Source of the DNA: Argyresthia goedartella
Lineage: Eukaryota > Arthropoda > Insecta > Lepidoptera > Argyresthiidae
NCBI GenBank assembly: GCA_949825045.1
Contig: OX463836.1
Span: 17,088,329-17,152,328, forward strand
Direction: 5' to 3'
DNA: 64,000 nucleotides
The stretch's first letter is position 1. Each line of letters opens with the position of its first letter. Of this stretch, positions 32,531 to 44,294 are shown in pieces. A model generated the notes under the pieces. It was not told where the DNA came from and ran no database searches. It worked only from the letters and a program-made list of their open reading frames with translations. Made by a program: the position numbers and the translations under genes.

Positions 32531-33910
32531 GTGCGGACACAGGTCCTGACACCACGGGAACGGAACCATGCGTTGTTCGCATTGGTACGGAACGTGCAGA
32601 CGGTGCACTTTAAGTCCGAACTGGACATTCTGAGAAGCGGACGCGTCCAACTGAAGGGAGCTGTGGCTCGGCTCAACCCATTTATTAACCCTCAAGGATT
32701 GCTGAGGGTAGGAGGTCGGCTGCGGAATGCCAACCTGCCTTATGCTGTTCGCCACCCGTTGTTACTCCCTAGGAAAGGGAAGTTGGTCGAACTGTTGATA
32801 CAGGAACGACACATTCGGAATGGGCATATAGGATGCCACGCCTTGATGGCGTTTCTCCAGCGCGAGTTCTGGATTCTATCGGGAAGACGCTTAGTGCGTA
32901 GCGTCGTATTTCGGTGCCTGCCTTGTTATCGGGCTAAGGCGGCTACGATGCAGCCCCAGATGGGCGATTTGCCCTCGGATAGGGTTAACGAAATCCGGCT
33001 CTTTGCGGGTGTCGGAACGGATTTCGCGGGACCATTCATGATCAAGTCTTCACAGCTACGGAACGCCAGATTAGTGAAAACATACCTGTGCGTCTTCGTG
33101 TGCTTGGCCACGAAGGCAGTCCACTTGGAGGTGGTCAGTGACCTCACTACGGAGGCATTTATCGCATGTCTGGATCGGTTCGTCTCACGAAGGGGCCTCC
33201 CGACATTAATCCGTTCGGACAACGGCACAAATTTTGTCGGAGCCAGGCGATATCTGCAGGAGGTCACTCAATTCCTGAACGGTAACCAGGACGCCATCGG
33301 TACGGCTTGCTCCCGACGAGGGATTGAATGGGTTTTCAGTCCGCCGGGATGTCCTCATTGGGGAGGAATTTTTGAGGCTGCGGATAAATCGGCTAAGTCG
33401 CACCTGACGAGGATCATCGGTGAGACCTCTCTACGCTTTGAAGAGCTTGCGACGCTGTTCTGTAAAATTGAGATGACACTGAACTCGCGTCCGTTGTGCC
33501 CGCTCAGTTCGGATCCAAATGATTTGGAAGCGTTGACGCCGGGTCACTTCCTGATAGGTCAGCCCCTTAACGCCCTGCCAGAATACCCATTCGGTGATGT
33601 TAAGTTAAGTCGGTTAACTAGGTGGCAGATGTTGCAGCAGATGGCTCAAGATTTTTGGAAACGGTGGTCCCTTGAGTACTTGCACATCTTGCAGCAGCGC
33701 TTTAAGTGGACTGACCGGACGAGCCCCCCTCAAGTCGGTGATTTGGTGCTGATTAAGGATGCGAACCTGCCATCATTGAGATGGAGACGAGGACGGATCG
33801 TCAAATTGTACACGGGTCGGGATGGCACGCCTCGATCAGCAGAAGTCAAGGTGGGGGACTCGGTCCTCAAGAGAGCGGTCGCAACACTTTCTCGCCTTCC
33901 TATTGATTAG
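32531..33910 (+). CDS. BEL-1 integrase and C-terminal DUF5641 region
   Basis: A 459-codon frame. The zinc-binding domain H-x4-H-x(n)-C-x2-C is seen as HIRNGH, then CLPC. The DDE core follows: GTDFAGP, RSDNGTNF and GGIFEAADKSAK supply Asp, Asp and Glu. The C-terminal part (LTPGHFLIGQPLNALPE, WKRWSLEYLHILQQR, PPQVGDLVLIKD) is the DUF5641 region of BEL/Pao elements. All catalytic residues are present, so this domain could be functional if expressed. In the intact element it would be released from Gag-Pol; here it is separated from the protease-RNase H frame. Confidence 0.85.
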   Translation: MRTQVLTPRERNHALFALVRNVQTVHFKSELDILRSGRVQLKGAVARLNPFINPQGLLRVGGRLRNANLPYAVRHPLLLPRKGKLVELLIQERHIRNGHIGCHALMAFLQREFWILSGRRLVRSVVFRCLPCYRAKAATMQPQMGDLPSDRVNEIRLFAGVGTDFAGPFMIKSSQLRNARLVKTYLCVFVCLATKAVHLEVVSDLTTEAFIACLDRFVSRRGLPTLIRSDNGTNFVGARRYLQEVTQFLNGNQDAIGTACSRRGIEWVFSPPGCPHWGGIFEAADKSAKSHLTRIIGETSLRFEELATLFCKIEMTLNSRPLCPLSSDPNDLEALTPGHFLIGQPLNALPEYPFGDVKLSRLTRWQMLQQMAQDFWKRWSLEYLHILQQRFKWTDRTSPPQVGDLVLIKDANLPSLRWRRGRIVKLYTGRDGTPRSAEVKVGDSVLKRAVATLSRLPID

Positions 33911-33941
33911 GGACAGGTTCGGGCCTGTCCGGGCGGGTGAC

Positions 33942-34490
33942 TGTTTAATATTTATGCTTCGGAACGCACCTCTTTTTGTTGCGCGACTCGGACCGCAAGT
34001 GATCGGAAACTGAACTAGCAGCTGTCACTTGTATAGAAACGAGATGACGAGTTAGAGGTTACTTTTTTTGACATGAGAAAAATGTCGGCACATGGCGTTC
34101 GGGCCTTGGCTGTATTTTAATTGTAATAATTGTCTAACACAGGTGTCGGGCCTGGTCGGAATGTTAATTATAATAAGCACGTACCAAATCGTCGGGAAAT
34201 AAGTAGATTCACGTCAGCGGAGTGAGTGCTTCGTGTTGTGAAGCTTGAAGTGGTTTGGTCCCCAATTCGTCGCGTTCGGCAGCGTCGGCGACAGCATCGG
34301 GCTACGACGAGAGTAAGATTCGACTCCTCTCCCCTCACCCCTTGTGCTCCTTATCCCGTATTCCTACCTCGAATTGAGCTTTCGAATTCCGGTCCACGGC
34401 GTCAAAGGTCAGTACCACTTGTGATACTCCTGGTGAAAACCAACCCTATCAAGATTCCACGCCCGTTCGGTTGAGGCGTGGAATTTAACA
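33942..34490 (+). repeat. BEL-1 3' LTR
   Basis: Near-identical to the 5' LTR apart from small indels. Preceded by a purine-rich GGGCGGGTGA tract. Followed by CTATC. Confidence 0.9.
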
Positions 34491-35206
34491 CTATCTCTCT
34501 CATACAAAAAGGCGGATGAGAGAGCGCTATATCAACCGTCTCAACCTAGTTTTGTATTTAAATGAATGGGAGAGTAGTATTGCTATTAGATCTGTCCCGC
34601 GAATAGAATATAGCTCGACTGCATTTAATCTTACGTCAAGGATCTTTTAACAAATAACTCACCAAGTTAAAAACTTAACAAAACCTACTTCAAGTTCAAG
34701 CCCTATTTCATCCTCCCCATTCTAGATGCGAATGAAGTCTGTATATATAAATCCTCATCAAAACTTTTGCTGCACGGAACTACAATACCAAAACATCATC
34801 TGTGTATATATTTTTTGTATTTTTTTATTTTTCAAAAAGCGATGAATCAATTTCATCATTCAATCAAGAGAGGAAAACATGTGCTGTTTGTAAGAACAAA
34901 ACGGACAAAATGTGCCAAATGTAAAGTAAACCTCCATGATAAATGTTTCTCAATGTATCACGATTAAAATTAGTAATAAAATTTAATTTTTTTCCACTTT
35001 TGGCCGTATTTCAGTTCATAATTGTTTTCTTACAAAATCAACTTAATAGGTCAGTGTATATGCCCAAAGGGACGTTAGCGACCCACTGAAAAAAACACTT
35101 CCAGACCTGAAAACTGTCACTATACTTGATGTAAGTGGTCAATAGATACTAACATATCCAAAAATTATTAAAATCGGACACCAAAAATGTTCTGGGCATA
35201 TATGGG
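34491..35206 (+). pseudogene. Spacer and piggyBac-like 3' remnant, unit B
   Basis: Same as unit A: spacer, then the Cys-rich piggyBac C-terminus (about 34858-34965; CAKCKVNLHDKCF), the non-coding end with TCTGGGCATATATGGG, and TTAA at 35207-35210. Confidence 0.65.
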
Positions 35207-35804
35207 TTAAGAGAATGGCGTTTCAATTGGCTATTCGAAACAACATTCTCGCTGGCCAAAAAAAAGGCGGCACCAAAGTGGCTTAAGTTGTTTCTAAAAC
35301 GACACCCAAACCTTTCATTTAGGAAACCTCAAGCTTTATCTAAAAGCCGAGCACAAGGGTTTACAAGAGAAAATGTTAAGTTATTTTTTAACATTTTGAA
35401 ACCAGAGCTTCAAAAAGTTAATTTTGACCCATCAAAAGTATTTAACGTAGACGAGACTGGCATCACGACCGTGCAACATAAGATGGACAAGATTCTGACT
35501 GTGAAAGGTAAAAAAGAGGTGCACAAGCTGTCTTCTGCAGAGCGAGGATCTTTAGTTACTGTGGTAACGTGCATGTCGGTAGTGGGACAATTCGTCCCTC
35601 CGTTAATGGTGTTCCCGATGAAAAACAAAAAAGATGAGCTTTTGGACGGGACCCCCCCTGGAACCATTGGTGCCTTCCATCCATCTGGGTGGATCCAGAG
35701 CGAAATATTTACTCAGTGGCTAAAAAATTTCATTGATCATGTAAAACCATCAAAAACAGATCCTGTAAACCAGTTCTTGATGGTCATTACAGCCACGCTC
35801 GCAA
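35207..35804 (+). pseudogene. pogo/Tigger-like transposase N-terminal/catalytic part, unit B end
   Basis: Longest pogo frame of the three: FNVDETGITTVQ, PPGTIGAFHPSGWIQSE and FIDHVKPSKTDPV stay in phase, unlike unit A. Just before the second catalytic Asp the sequence GTGGTTTTAGTTC of other units reads GTAAACCAGTTC, which shifts the frame. The CAA at 35802-35804 precedes the next Academ left end. Confidence 0.8.
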
Positions 35805-36439
35805 TAGTTAGGGAGGCGAATAGGGGAATTTTCGGTAATACTCGAGCGTGGCAGTTTAAGATATGAGAGATACCTTAGACCTAATAGAACAACCTTGTAA
35901 AGTATTTAGCTCTATATGTAGTGACGCGCGCCTAGGATAGACTATCAGATTAGTAAAAAAAATCGATAGTCGCAGATAATCAAAACTCGAGCGCGTCAGA
36001 TTAAGATATTGGGTGTTGATTTTAGTGTTTTAAGACTAAATTTAACTAATCTGACGATAAGTCCTTGACACCGCTTTTTTTTGTAAAATGTATCGTTTGC
36101 GACTTATATGCCGCAACCTATGTGCCCTCAGTATGACGCCGATTGAAGAGAGAGAAAAGACCCGACGGTATATTTCTCGAATGTGCTGGAAACTTTCTCC
36201 CCTGTAGCCCCGCCCCGCACTCGCTGTATCTGTGCATTCCTCAGTCAGCAGTCCTCGGCCATTCCTCAGTCAGCCGTCATCCGGCACACGTGTACTTATA
36301 CTGTAATTTAATAATGTAGATAATAAAGTTAATGTATTTAAATTGCTTTTTTTGACACACATACACTTGCGTATTTCGAGCTCACAGTTTATTCATTATG
36401 TTTTTGTAGTTTATCGACTTTTGTGATAAGATTTTCGTG
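35805..36439. repeat. Academ-like left end and subterminal region, unit C
   Basis: Terminal repeat 35805-35819, then a non-coding leader with CTCGAGCGCGTCAGA (about 35986-36000), the inverse of the right-end motif, and TAATCTGACG near 36048. Confidence 0.7.
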
Positions 36440-36493
36440 ATGAGTAATAATCAAAGGAAGTGTGTGTTTTGTTCGGAACTATTGACTGCTAAA
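36440..36493 (+). pseudogene. Academ-like transposase, first codons of exon 1, unit C
   Basis: MSNNQRKCVFCSELLTAK, cut by the Spy-like element after AAA. The continuation FATFTTETLKKCKTVFEYR starts at 41024. The joined exon would have a CVFC ... YHAQCYKWF Cys/His arrangement, a likely zinc-binding N-terminus. Confidence 0.6.
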
Positions 36494-36718
36494 GGGTCTG
36501 GCAGGCTAAGGAAGGAGCAGTGGCCACTGTGACATTTTCTGTTTTTTTTTTACACGTTTGTTCGTTACCATTTAACTAAGCTGCGCTCCAATTTACAGCC
36601 GGCTACCATGAATACTTTCCGAGATTTTGACAAAAACGTCAAATCTGCAGAGGTTATTTCAAAGTCTAATTTCTCCTGAGCTATTGTAGGCAGAATATTG
36701 AAACCAACTAGTATCTAT

Positions 36719-37005
36719 GGTGTCGTTACGCTTTGCTCAACTGCACCGCATTTTTGACGCATACAAATTTGTTGAACACATTGTGTTTGTTAACAAAATT
36801 GAATTAGCTACGTGAACTAACAGTCTTTTTAAAGATAGTAGTCACATTTGGCTCTCTGAGTGGAAATGCCACCCAGGTTTGTAAATCATGTCAACCCTTC
36901 ATGGGCTGACAGCACTTTCGTTGAGAGATATAAAATGCTAAAAGGTCTGATTCAAAATAAAAAATTAAGACCAGAGAAAAAGGCATTATTGTACTATGGC
37001 ACTAT
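36719..37005. mobile_element. 287-bp insert in the Spy left arm, unit C only
   Basis: Absent at the same place in units B and D, and flanked by CTAT (36715-36718 and 37002-37005). It contains a short open stretch (MPPRFVNHVNPSWADSTFV at 36866) that looks like part of a protein. No terminal repeats are seen. It may be a small retroposed or filler fragment. Confidence 0.5.
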
Positions 37006-37370
37006 GTACATTGAGTTAAATCATACTCTAATGTATTAGTTAAATAGAGTTGGTTGAAAAATTCCAGAAAAAAAAACACATTTATTTTTTGACATTTATT
37101 TTTGACAGGTTCCTTGAAAGGCACGGCACACCCATGAAAATTATAATTCAAAACAAACAAACAAATATCTTTCAACACACCAAAAATTGTTTCATTCGGT
37201 TGGGTGCATCTACGCTAAAAATCGATCATTGTTCATATTGTAACATAAACATTTATTATAATATCCATGCGATGCTCATATACGTTCTTTTTCTAACTGT
37301 TGCTGATATCAAAATAGGTTTGTTTACTTACTATCAAGGAGAACAACAAATGTCATTTTCTGACATATGT

Positions 37371-39424
37371 ATGAAGTTTGATTTTCTTATAAACAAATCG
37401 ACACTTCAAGCTAAGCTTTTGATGAAAAAGATGTCTTCTGACAAATGCAAATGTTGTTCTACGGTTCTCCGTAAAAAAAACAGGAAAAAAGAAATTCATT
37501 CGTAATTCTAAAGAAGCATTGTTTTTTTCCGGTGCTCTCAATAAAATAGTTATAGAAAATGATATTTTGTGCGAGCCATGTCGAGTGAAAGTATACAAAA
37601 CTCACACGCTGATGTTAGCTGAATCTGATGCCATTATGGAACAATCAAGCAGTACCAGCAGCTTAGCAGAAGCAAGTGGCAGTCGTTCAAACACAGATGA
37701 TGAAGATGATTCTTGGCAGCCTCCTGCTACTGTTGATGAACGTTTTGAAATCAGAATGCAGCGAGTAGTTTTCTCACATCGATATTGTTTCATTTGCAAC
37801 TCTGTCTCGGACCTCCAAAGAGTGCCTTTAGATACACGGTGCAGTGTTTATACGAGAAGTAATATATACATTTCGGAAGGAAACAGATGTTGCCGAAGTC
37901 ATTTGATAGGTAATTATTTGTTTGAAGAAGATTTATCACGACTGCGCGTAATTTCGTCATCAAGTAACGTTACTAATAACGAACTTAGCACATTTCTCAG
38001 AGCCCTCTCAGGTCAAAGAAATACATCTTTATTTGATAATATAGGAAATTCTAGACTAAGTGATAAGGAGCTATATATATTTACCGGGTTATCATGGGAT
38101 CAGATGACTTAACTGTTTTGTTATCGTCTATGAGAAATACTACTACTCGAAGTATTCAACAAGCATTAGTCATATTTCTCTTTAAACTCAGAACTGGTAA
38201 TTCTAATGCTTTGATTGCTGGTTTATTTGGAGTAAAGAACAAACAACAAACATCGAATATGTGGATGGATATATTACGCAGCTTCGAGAATGACATTTCA
38301 TTTGGGTATACTTCAACTACTCGGGAAGAACTCATTGCTAATACAACGACTACAGCCCGCAGATTGCTAGGTCTGCGTGATGACCAATTGGCGTTAATTT
38401 TTGATGGGACTTAAGTTCGTCACGAAAAAAAGCCAAAAATATGAATATCAGAGAAAATCTTATTCAGGTCAAAAAAAAAGTACCGCTTTGCAAACCTTTT
38501 ACGATTTGCACAACAAACGGGTTTCTTGTCAACTTTGCGGGACCCTATTATGGTACACAGAATGATGCATCTATTATGAAATTGGTGATGGAAGATAGTG
38601 ATTTTCAATCTCTACTACGACCTGGTGATGTTTTCATTGTTGATCGTGGTTTCCGTGATGTGATTTCATATCTGAAAGAAAAGGGCTTTATTGTCCAAAT
38701 GCCTGGTCTGCTAGGAAAAAGATCGCAACTTCCTACAATCGAAGCTAATGAGTCTAGGCGAGTTACCAAAATACGTTGGGTGGTAGAAGCCGTTCATGGG
38801 GCTATTTGTCAGAAACACAAATTATTACATCATAGTCTCGATAACAAAATTCTACCCAAGGTAAAATCTCTTTGTAAAGTTGTTGGGTTTTTGCATAATA
38901 GATATGGAAAAAGGCTAAACGGTCATACAGTCATCGAAGATGAAGTAATTGATATTATGGAAAAAAGAATGAATATACCAAATACTTTAAGCGTCGAAGT
39001 AGAAACCATGAAATGGAATCGGCTTAAAACCGCATTGAGAACATTGTTGGCATCAGAAGTCCTAGATTTCCCGCGATTAACTGAGAACCAGTTAAAGTTA
39101 TTATTTACTGGTACTTATCAGCTATCACAAGCAATCTCATACTTAGCTGAATTGATCGATGATGACAATAAAGTGAGCATTCAATACATAAAGGAAACGC
39201 CAAATATAATAAAATGTAATGTTAGATCTCGTCATCGAAATTCCAAATCATACCGAGTATATGTAGAGTACACAGCAAACAGTACAGAAATTGAAGGGAT
39301 GCGTCGATATTGCTGCGATTGTCCGAATGGGCTCAGGACTATAGGGTGTTGTTCGCATGTAGCAAGTGTTATTTATTATTTAAGCCACGGAAGATTTCTT
39401 GCTAAAATATTGAGCCCTTCTTAA
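37371..39424 (+). pseudogene. Spy-like transposase (DDE_Tnp_4 with SWIM-like zinc finger), unit C
   Basis: Same domain order as in unit B. The second half is one long frame from about 38463 to 39424: VPLCKPFTICTTNG, GPYYGTQNDASI, GDVFIVDRGFRD (second Asp), RWVVEAVHG (Glu) and the CCDCPNG/CCSHVA finger. Breaks are an 8-A tract near 37480, a small deletion at about 38105 (DQIN of other copies), TAA in place of TAT at 38412-38414 right after the first catalytic Asp, and A-tract length changes near 38428 and 38471. The active-site residues themselves are preserved. Confidence 0.8.
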
Positions 39425-39767
39425 ATATTGACAAAAATATTTTCTAATGATGAAACAGTAGTCGTTGTCAATGATATGAGTGATGAGGATGACTAATAAT
39501 TCTTTCATGTTTTTATTTTAAGTAAAATAGTAGTACATATAAGAAACTATGCTATAACAAAAGTTATGAATACAATATTTTATCTAACCTCATTGTTATT
39601 ATGTAATTTTGAAAAGCGAACTTTATTGTATGAGATGAGATAAACCTTTTTATAAACTTTAAGCTGTCATAAGTGTGACACTCACAGCCTTCTGTTACCG
39701 ATTCTTTTGTTTTTCTATTGTTGATTGTTTACCAATTAAAAATAATATTATTATCAATAAATCAATA

Positions 39768-40335
39768 ATGTCTTCCTATAAGCTGATAAAACAGCCTTTA
39801 ACATTGTATAACTATGCATTTAATAAAATAAGTAATTCGTTGAGCGAACATATAATACATTTTATAGAAAGGGACTACGATTCTACAATAGTAGCAAAAG
39901 TAAGTGGTGTGTAATTGAGTTTGCAGTAACTGATGATCTGATGAATATTAAATAAGTTAAGATGACGATTTTATTCTACCTGCATATACTTATGAAACTA
40001 CTGATTGAATACAATCACTAATAAAGTGATGATATAATTATTGTAAATATGCTTTAACCTAAGTGTATAATTATTTCAGATGAAGATAATAAAAACTAAA
40101 ATTTTCGAGCTTCCCATACCAACACAAATATCCCAGCAATTATTTCTAAGCTCAATACCAAACATTGAAATTAACCTTGCAGATGAAAACATTAGCTTAA
40201 AAACGGGGCTGTGATAATTGTAGGACTGAGTATTGGCCGACTTGGGAGGATGAGCAATGGAGTTGGGATAATCTTCGTAATTTGTATTGCCCCGATTGTT
40301 CGAATGAGTGTTATAATGACGAGTCATACTTATAG
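39768..40335 (+). pseudogene. Second Spy-like gene: small zinc-ribbon protein, two exons, unit C
   Basis: Exon 1 39768-39899 (ends GTAAGT donor), exon 2 40080-40335 (after TTATTTCAG). The exon 1 product is basic and aromatic; exon 2 ends in a Trp-rich CxxC...CxxC zinc-ribbon-like part. The five-A run near 40199 puts the two halves of exon 2 in different frames, as in units B and D. The intron is 36 bp shorter than in unit B owing to a deletion near 39925. Confidence 0.45.
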
Positions 40336-40469
40336 GCATATATTTATGAATTTGGTTTGAGGTGCAATACACACAAACAGAATAAAAAGATTTTGGTTAC
40401 GTATGATAAAAGATATTAATTGTTTGTTTATTTTTAGTTAGAATTTCATGGGTGTCATAAAAATATTTT

Positions 40470-41023
40470 TTTTACTGTACTTTTTCAAGCAACCAGTAAA
40501 CACACTACAATATACTTTTACTCAATCTACGTAGAAAATATATATAATGTAATAAATATTTATGGTACATACAATATGAACAATGACAGATTTTTTGCGT
40601 GCACCCAACCCAATGAAACCATTTTTGGTGTGTTGAAAGATATTTGTTTGTTTGTTTTGAATCATAATTTTCATGGGTGTGCCTTTCAAGGAACCTGTCA
40701 AAAATAAATGTCAAAAAATAAATGTGTTTTTTTTTCTGGAATTTTTCAACCAACTCTTTTGTAAATAATACATTAGAGTATAATTTAACTCAATGTACAT
40801 AGATACTAGTTGGTTTCAATATTCTGGCTACAATAGCTTAGGAGAAATTAGACTTTGAAATAACCTCTGCAGATTTGTCGTTTTTGCCAAAATCTCGGAA
40901 AGTATTCATAGTAGCCGGCTGTAAATTGGAGCGCAGCCTAGTTAAATGGTAAAGAACAAAAGTGTAAAAAAAAAACAGAAAATATCACAGTGGCCACTGC
41001 TCCTTCCTTAGCCTGCCAAACCC
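40470..41023. repeat. Spy-like right terminal arm
   Basis: Inverted copy of the left arm: it includes the inverse of GGTTGAAAAATTCCAG (near 40733) and of AAGGAACCTGTC, and ends GCCTGCCAAACCC. Long arms and short ends fit a DNA transposon rather than an LTR element. Confidence 0.8.
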
Positions 41024-44000
41024 TTTGCGACGTTTACTACAGAAACTTTGAAAAAATGTAAGACAGTGTTTGAATATCGCCAAAACAAACCGAGCATCAG
41101 TACGTGCTTTTGCACGTACGACGTATGACAATCTGAAACTTCCCGATGATGCATCGGGAGATGCAGCATACCATGCGCAATGCTACAAGTGGTTTACAGC
41201 GATCAAAATCCCGGCAGATTTTTCTAAAAACACTGAACAGCTTTGCGCTGTAGAGTCAAATATTGATCTGGAAATTCCTGCCTCGGTGGATCGCGCAGCT
41301 GATATTCTTACAACTTCAACCGACGCTGCCGACACATCTGTTGACGAGTAAGAACTTTTGTTGTTAACATTTTGTCGCAATAATTGTACCATTTTTTCTT
41401 ATATGAACTCTATAGTTTTGATTTAAAATTATACCTGGGTTCTCCTGATACGATCAATAGACATATACAGCCTTTTTACGAAGCAGCTGCTACCTGCCCC
41501 AGTCCTTATTCTCACACGGTCATCCCTTCAACCCATACACTAACCGTTCAAAATATATATTTCGTGTCGAATTTGTTTCTTAACGTTTCAAAGCTGATAT
41601 TTTTTTTTATTGAATTTACCGGAGATAGCAAAAATATAAAATAACTATTTTGGAAAACCACTTCTTTTTTTTTCTTATTGTAATATATTATTATGTAATT
41701 ATTAATTAATTAACAACAATAATAAAAATAATAAATATATTTTTTAATTTATTGAAGAAATTGTCTATATTCGTTCGGAAATATATTTTTTTTCAAAGTG
41801 ATGTAAAAAATCGACCAATTAAATTGATTTTTGTATGGGAAAACATTATTTTCAGGCTTGAGGTGGCCAACCCATGGGAGGAAGGTTGTCGTGACGAAGT
41901 TCAACAAAACGAACCGAACAATGAGGATCTACGACTGGCACAATGTTTTATATGCGAAAGACAACGGAAACGTTTTCATGGACGCGAGGTTCCGCTGGTC
42001 GTAAGCAAATCTGGCACTGTCGAACAAATAAAAAGCGCGGCCACGGAATTTTTTGACCTAAAAATGTTGGAAAAAATCAGTTCCTTTGCTAACGAATCCG
42101 ATATTTGTTATCATGAGTGCTGTAAAGATCAGTACTTGCGCGACATTTCAAGGAACGAGGACCGAGCATTTTTCATTAAAAGGAAGGCATCAAACACTGC
42201 CTACACGATTTTGTGCCAAACGTTGGAGCAACGCATAATAAAAGAAAAATAATGCTTGTTTTTTAACACTGTGAAGAAAGAGTATGACGAGTTACTAATA
42301 GAAGAAACGAAATCGCTATATCACATTCTATCAAGACCACATCTCTCCGATCGTCACTTGGAAAACAAACTGATGGAAACTTTCCATCGCAGGATTAAGA
42401 TTATTTATGCCGAAAAGAAAAAAATCTTGCTCCGTTTGACGTCGACATTGTAACCTACCAGGATTTATTCAAAAGTATGTCGATGAAAGAAAATATTCGG
42501 TCCATTGCAAAAGACATAAGAGAGGAAATTGTGAACTACACCTCGACAAAATTACCCCATGACCTTTCTGCAGAAGATTTACTGAAAGGAGAATGCAATT
42601 CCGTACCAGAGCTCACGATTTTTTCTCTCGGACAAGATCTGATGTACGCTACGTACAGTCGCAGAGTTTTAACATCGAAACACGTTTCATGGGGTTGGCA
42701 GTGAAGAGCATGTGCAACAGCAAAAAAAATTGTCGAGTTACTATCCAAGTTTGGGCATTGCTGCTCTTATACGACACTCGAAATATTGGAGACTGAATTG
42801 ACATATTCAACGATAAATTCGACATACGCATGTCCGGAGGATATTGCACGCCGCCCTGATTTGAATACTGGAGTCGCGTTTGATAACTTTGATCGCTTTG
42901 TTGACACACTCGATGGTAAAGACACACTGCACGACACGGTTGGGATCATTTTTCAAGATATCATTCCTAATGAAGAGGCAATCATATCACCAGCTGTTTT
43001 CCGTGAAGACAATGCCGCTGAGTTCTGTACGCAGGAGGAAAAGACGCAGGACGTTCGAAGAGGTCATATTTGAGTTACGACCATTTACAAAAAAAATGAA
43101 GATTTCTTGATGTTTCACAACTTAATTACCACCTGATAATTGGACGAAATCAATCCAACTGGATACTGCGTGGATGCTGTTACTCAAGCTCAACGTTGAC
43201 GATGTTCCCATGTGGGTCGGCTATCAAAGCATGATTACGATTGACATTTCACCAGTCCAGAAAGTCTCGTATCTCCCACTGACTGATTTCCAGAGTTTTC
43301 AATCTCCAACTAATCATTCGACAGTATTGAAAACTCTGGAAATCAGTCAAGAAATTGCAGCTGAATGCGAAGCCAAATTCAAATCACGTATGATTTGGCC
43401 ATCGCTCGAACGAGTTATTGTATCCTAGCTCAAGAATCCCCCCCAATTCAACAACATTTTTATTCATTTGGGGGCTTTCCATATTGAGATGGCTTTCTTC
43501 AAAACGCTTGGGGTCTTCATTGAAGAGAGTGGATTGACTAATATAATGGTTGAGACTAATCTGATTGCGAGTGGATCTGTCGGTGGGTTCATTTCCGGGA
43601 AAAATTATAATAGGTGTAAACGATTACATCCAATTATGGCTTTGGCGTTGGAGCAATTACATTTCGAGTCATTCCTTGATCGCAAACATTCGACGATTTC
43701 AAAATCGGTGATAGATTATCTCGCTGAGTTCATGCAACACAAAGGTGTCTATCCGCAACTCGACCACGCCGAAACTCAACAGTTGATCCAATGGTACGAA
43801 GAATATACAGCAGAATCTTCAAGGTAAACACGGAAAAACGTGCCAATTTTACGCGATGTACAGCGATTTTGTCAATCTCTATCACTTCTTCGTTCGCAGT
43901 GTTAGAACAGGAGATTTGAATTTGATCATTTACGCTCTTGGAAGAATCGTAATTTTATTCTTTCATTATAATCAACAAAACTATAGTCGATGGCTGAGAT

Positions 44001-44289
44001 ACTACATAAATCAACTGCTGCACGTCGATCCAAACACATCCAGGCCTCCGATCTGAATTGGCTCGGGGATCTTTTGGGATTCGAAGGACTCCGAAAGCTT
44101 TCTCTCGAATTCCGGTTGACCTAACGCTGCCTAATTTATTGCTTTATGCAATGACAACTTTGAGAGATTTCACGCAAAAATACCAAAAAATGCAGTACTG
44201 ACTTTCGCGAGCATGAAAAAGAAGAAAATTCAGATCGGCCGAAAAGTACTTGAAGTTCGTCTCCAGCGTGACTTATTTGGCCCATTGTT
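41024..44289 (+). pseudogene. Academ-like transposase, exon 1 remainder and first part of exon 2, unit C
   Basis: Exon 1 resumes in frame after Spy, shifts frame once near 41070, and ends at GTAAGA (exon end 41347). Exon 2 starts after TTTTCAG at 41856. It encodes a Cys/His block (CFICERQRKRF, then CYHECCKDQY), the shared TAA at 42250-42252, FDNFDRFVDTLDGKDTLHD, PMWVGYQ, and GAFHIEMAFFKTLG with GSVGGFISGKNYNRCKRLHP (43470-43640), a signature that unit A has lost by deletion. These conserved blocks belong to a multi-copy invertebrate transposon protein that ends in an XPG-like nuclease. At least five frameshifts or stops are visible. The small LTR element interrupts it at 44295. Confidence 0.65.
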
Positions 44290-44294
44290 GTCTT

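Larger units (their letters stand above)
27984..34490 (+). mobile_element. BEL-1: BEL/Pao LTR retrotransposon, deleted in reverse transcriptase
   Basis: Two similar LTRs (27984-28537, 554 bp; 33942-34490, 549 bp), each TG...CA, flanked by CTATC (27979-27983 and 34491-34495). The uninterrupted target is visible in unit A at 12498. Gag, an aspartic protease, RNase H and a complete integrase core are present, but the central reverse transcriptase with its YxDD motif is missing. The element would therefore depend on a helper. Confidence 0.9.
36494..41023 (+). mobile_element. Spy-like DNA transposon, complete copy with both ends
   Basis: It starts GGGTCTGGCAGG directly after AAA (36491-36493) and ends CCTGCCAAACCC directly before TTT (41024-41026), with no duplicated target. 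That is the insertion habit described for Spy elements of the PIF/Harbinger-ISL2EU-Spy group. Terminal arms of roughly 450-550 bp are inverted copies of each other (36494-37265 excluding a later insert, and 40470-41023). Two genes lie between them. Both are broken here. Confidence 0.8.
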
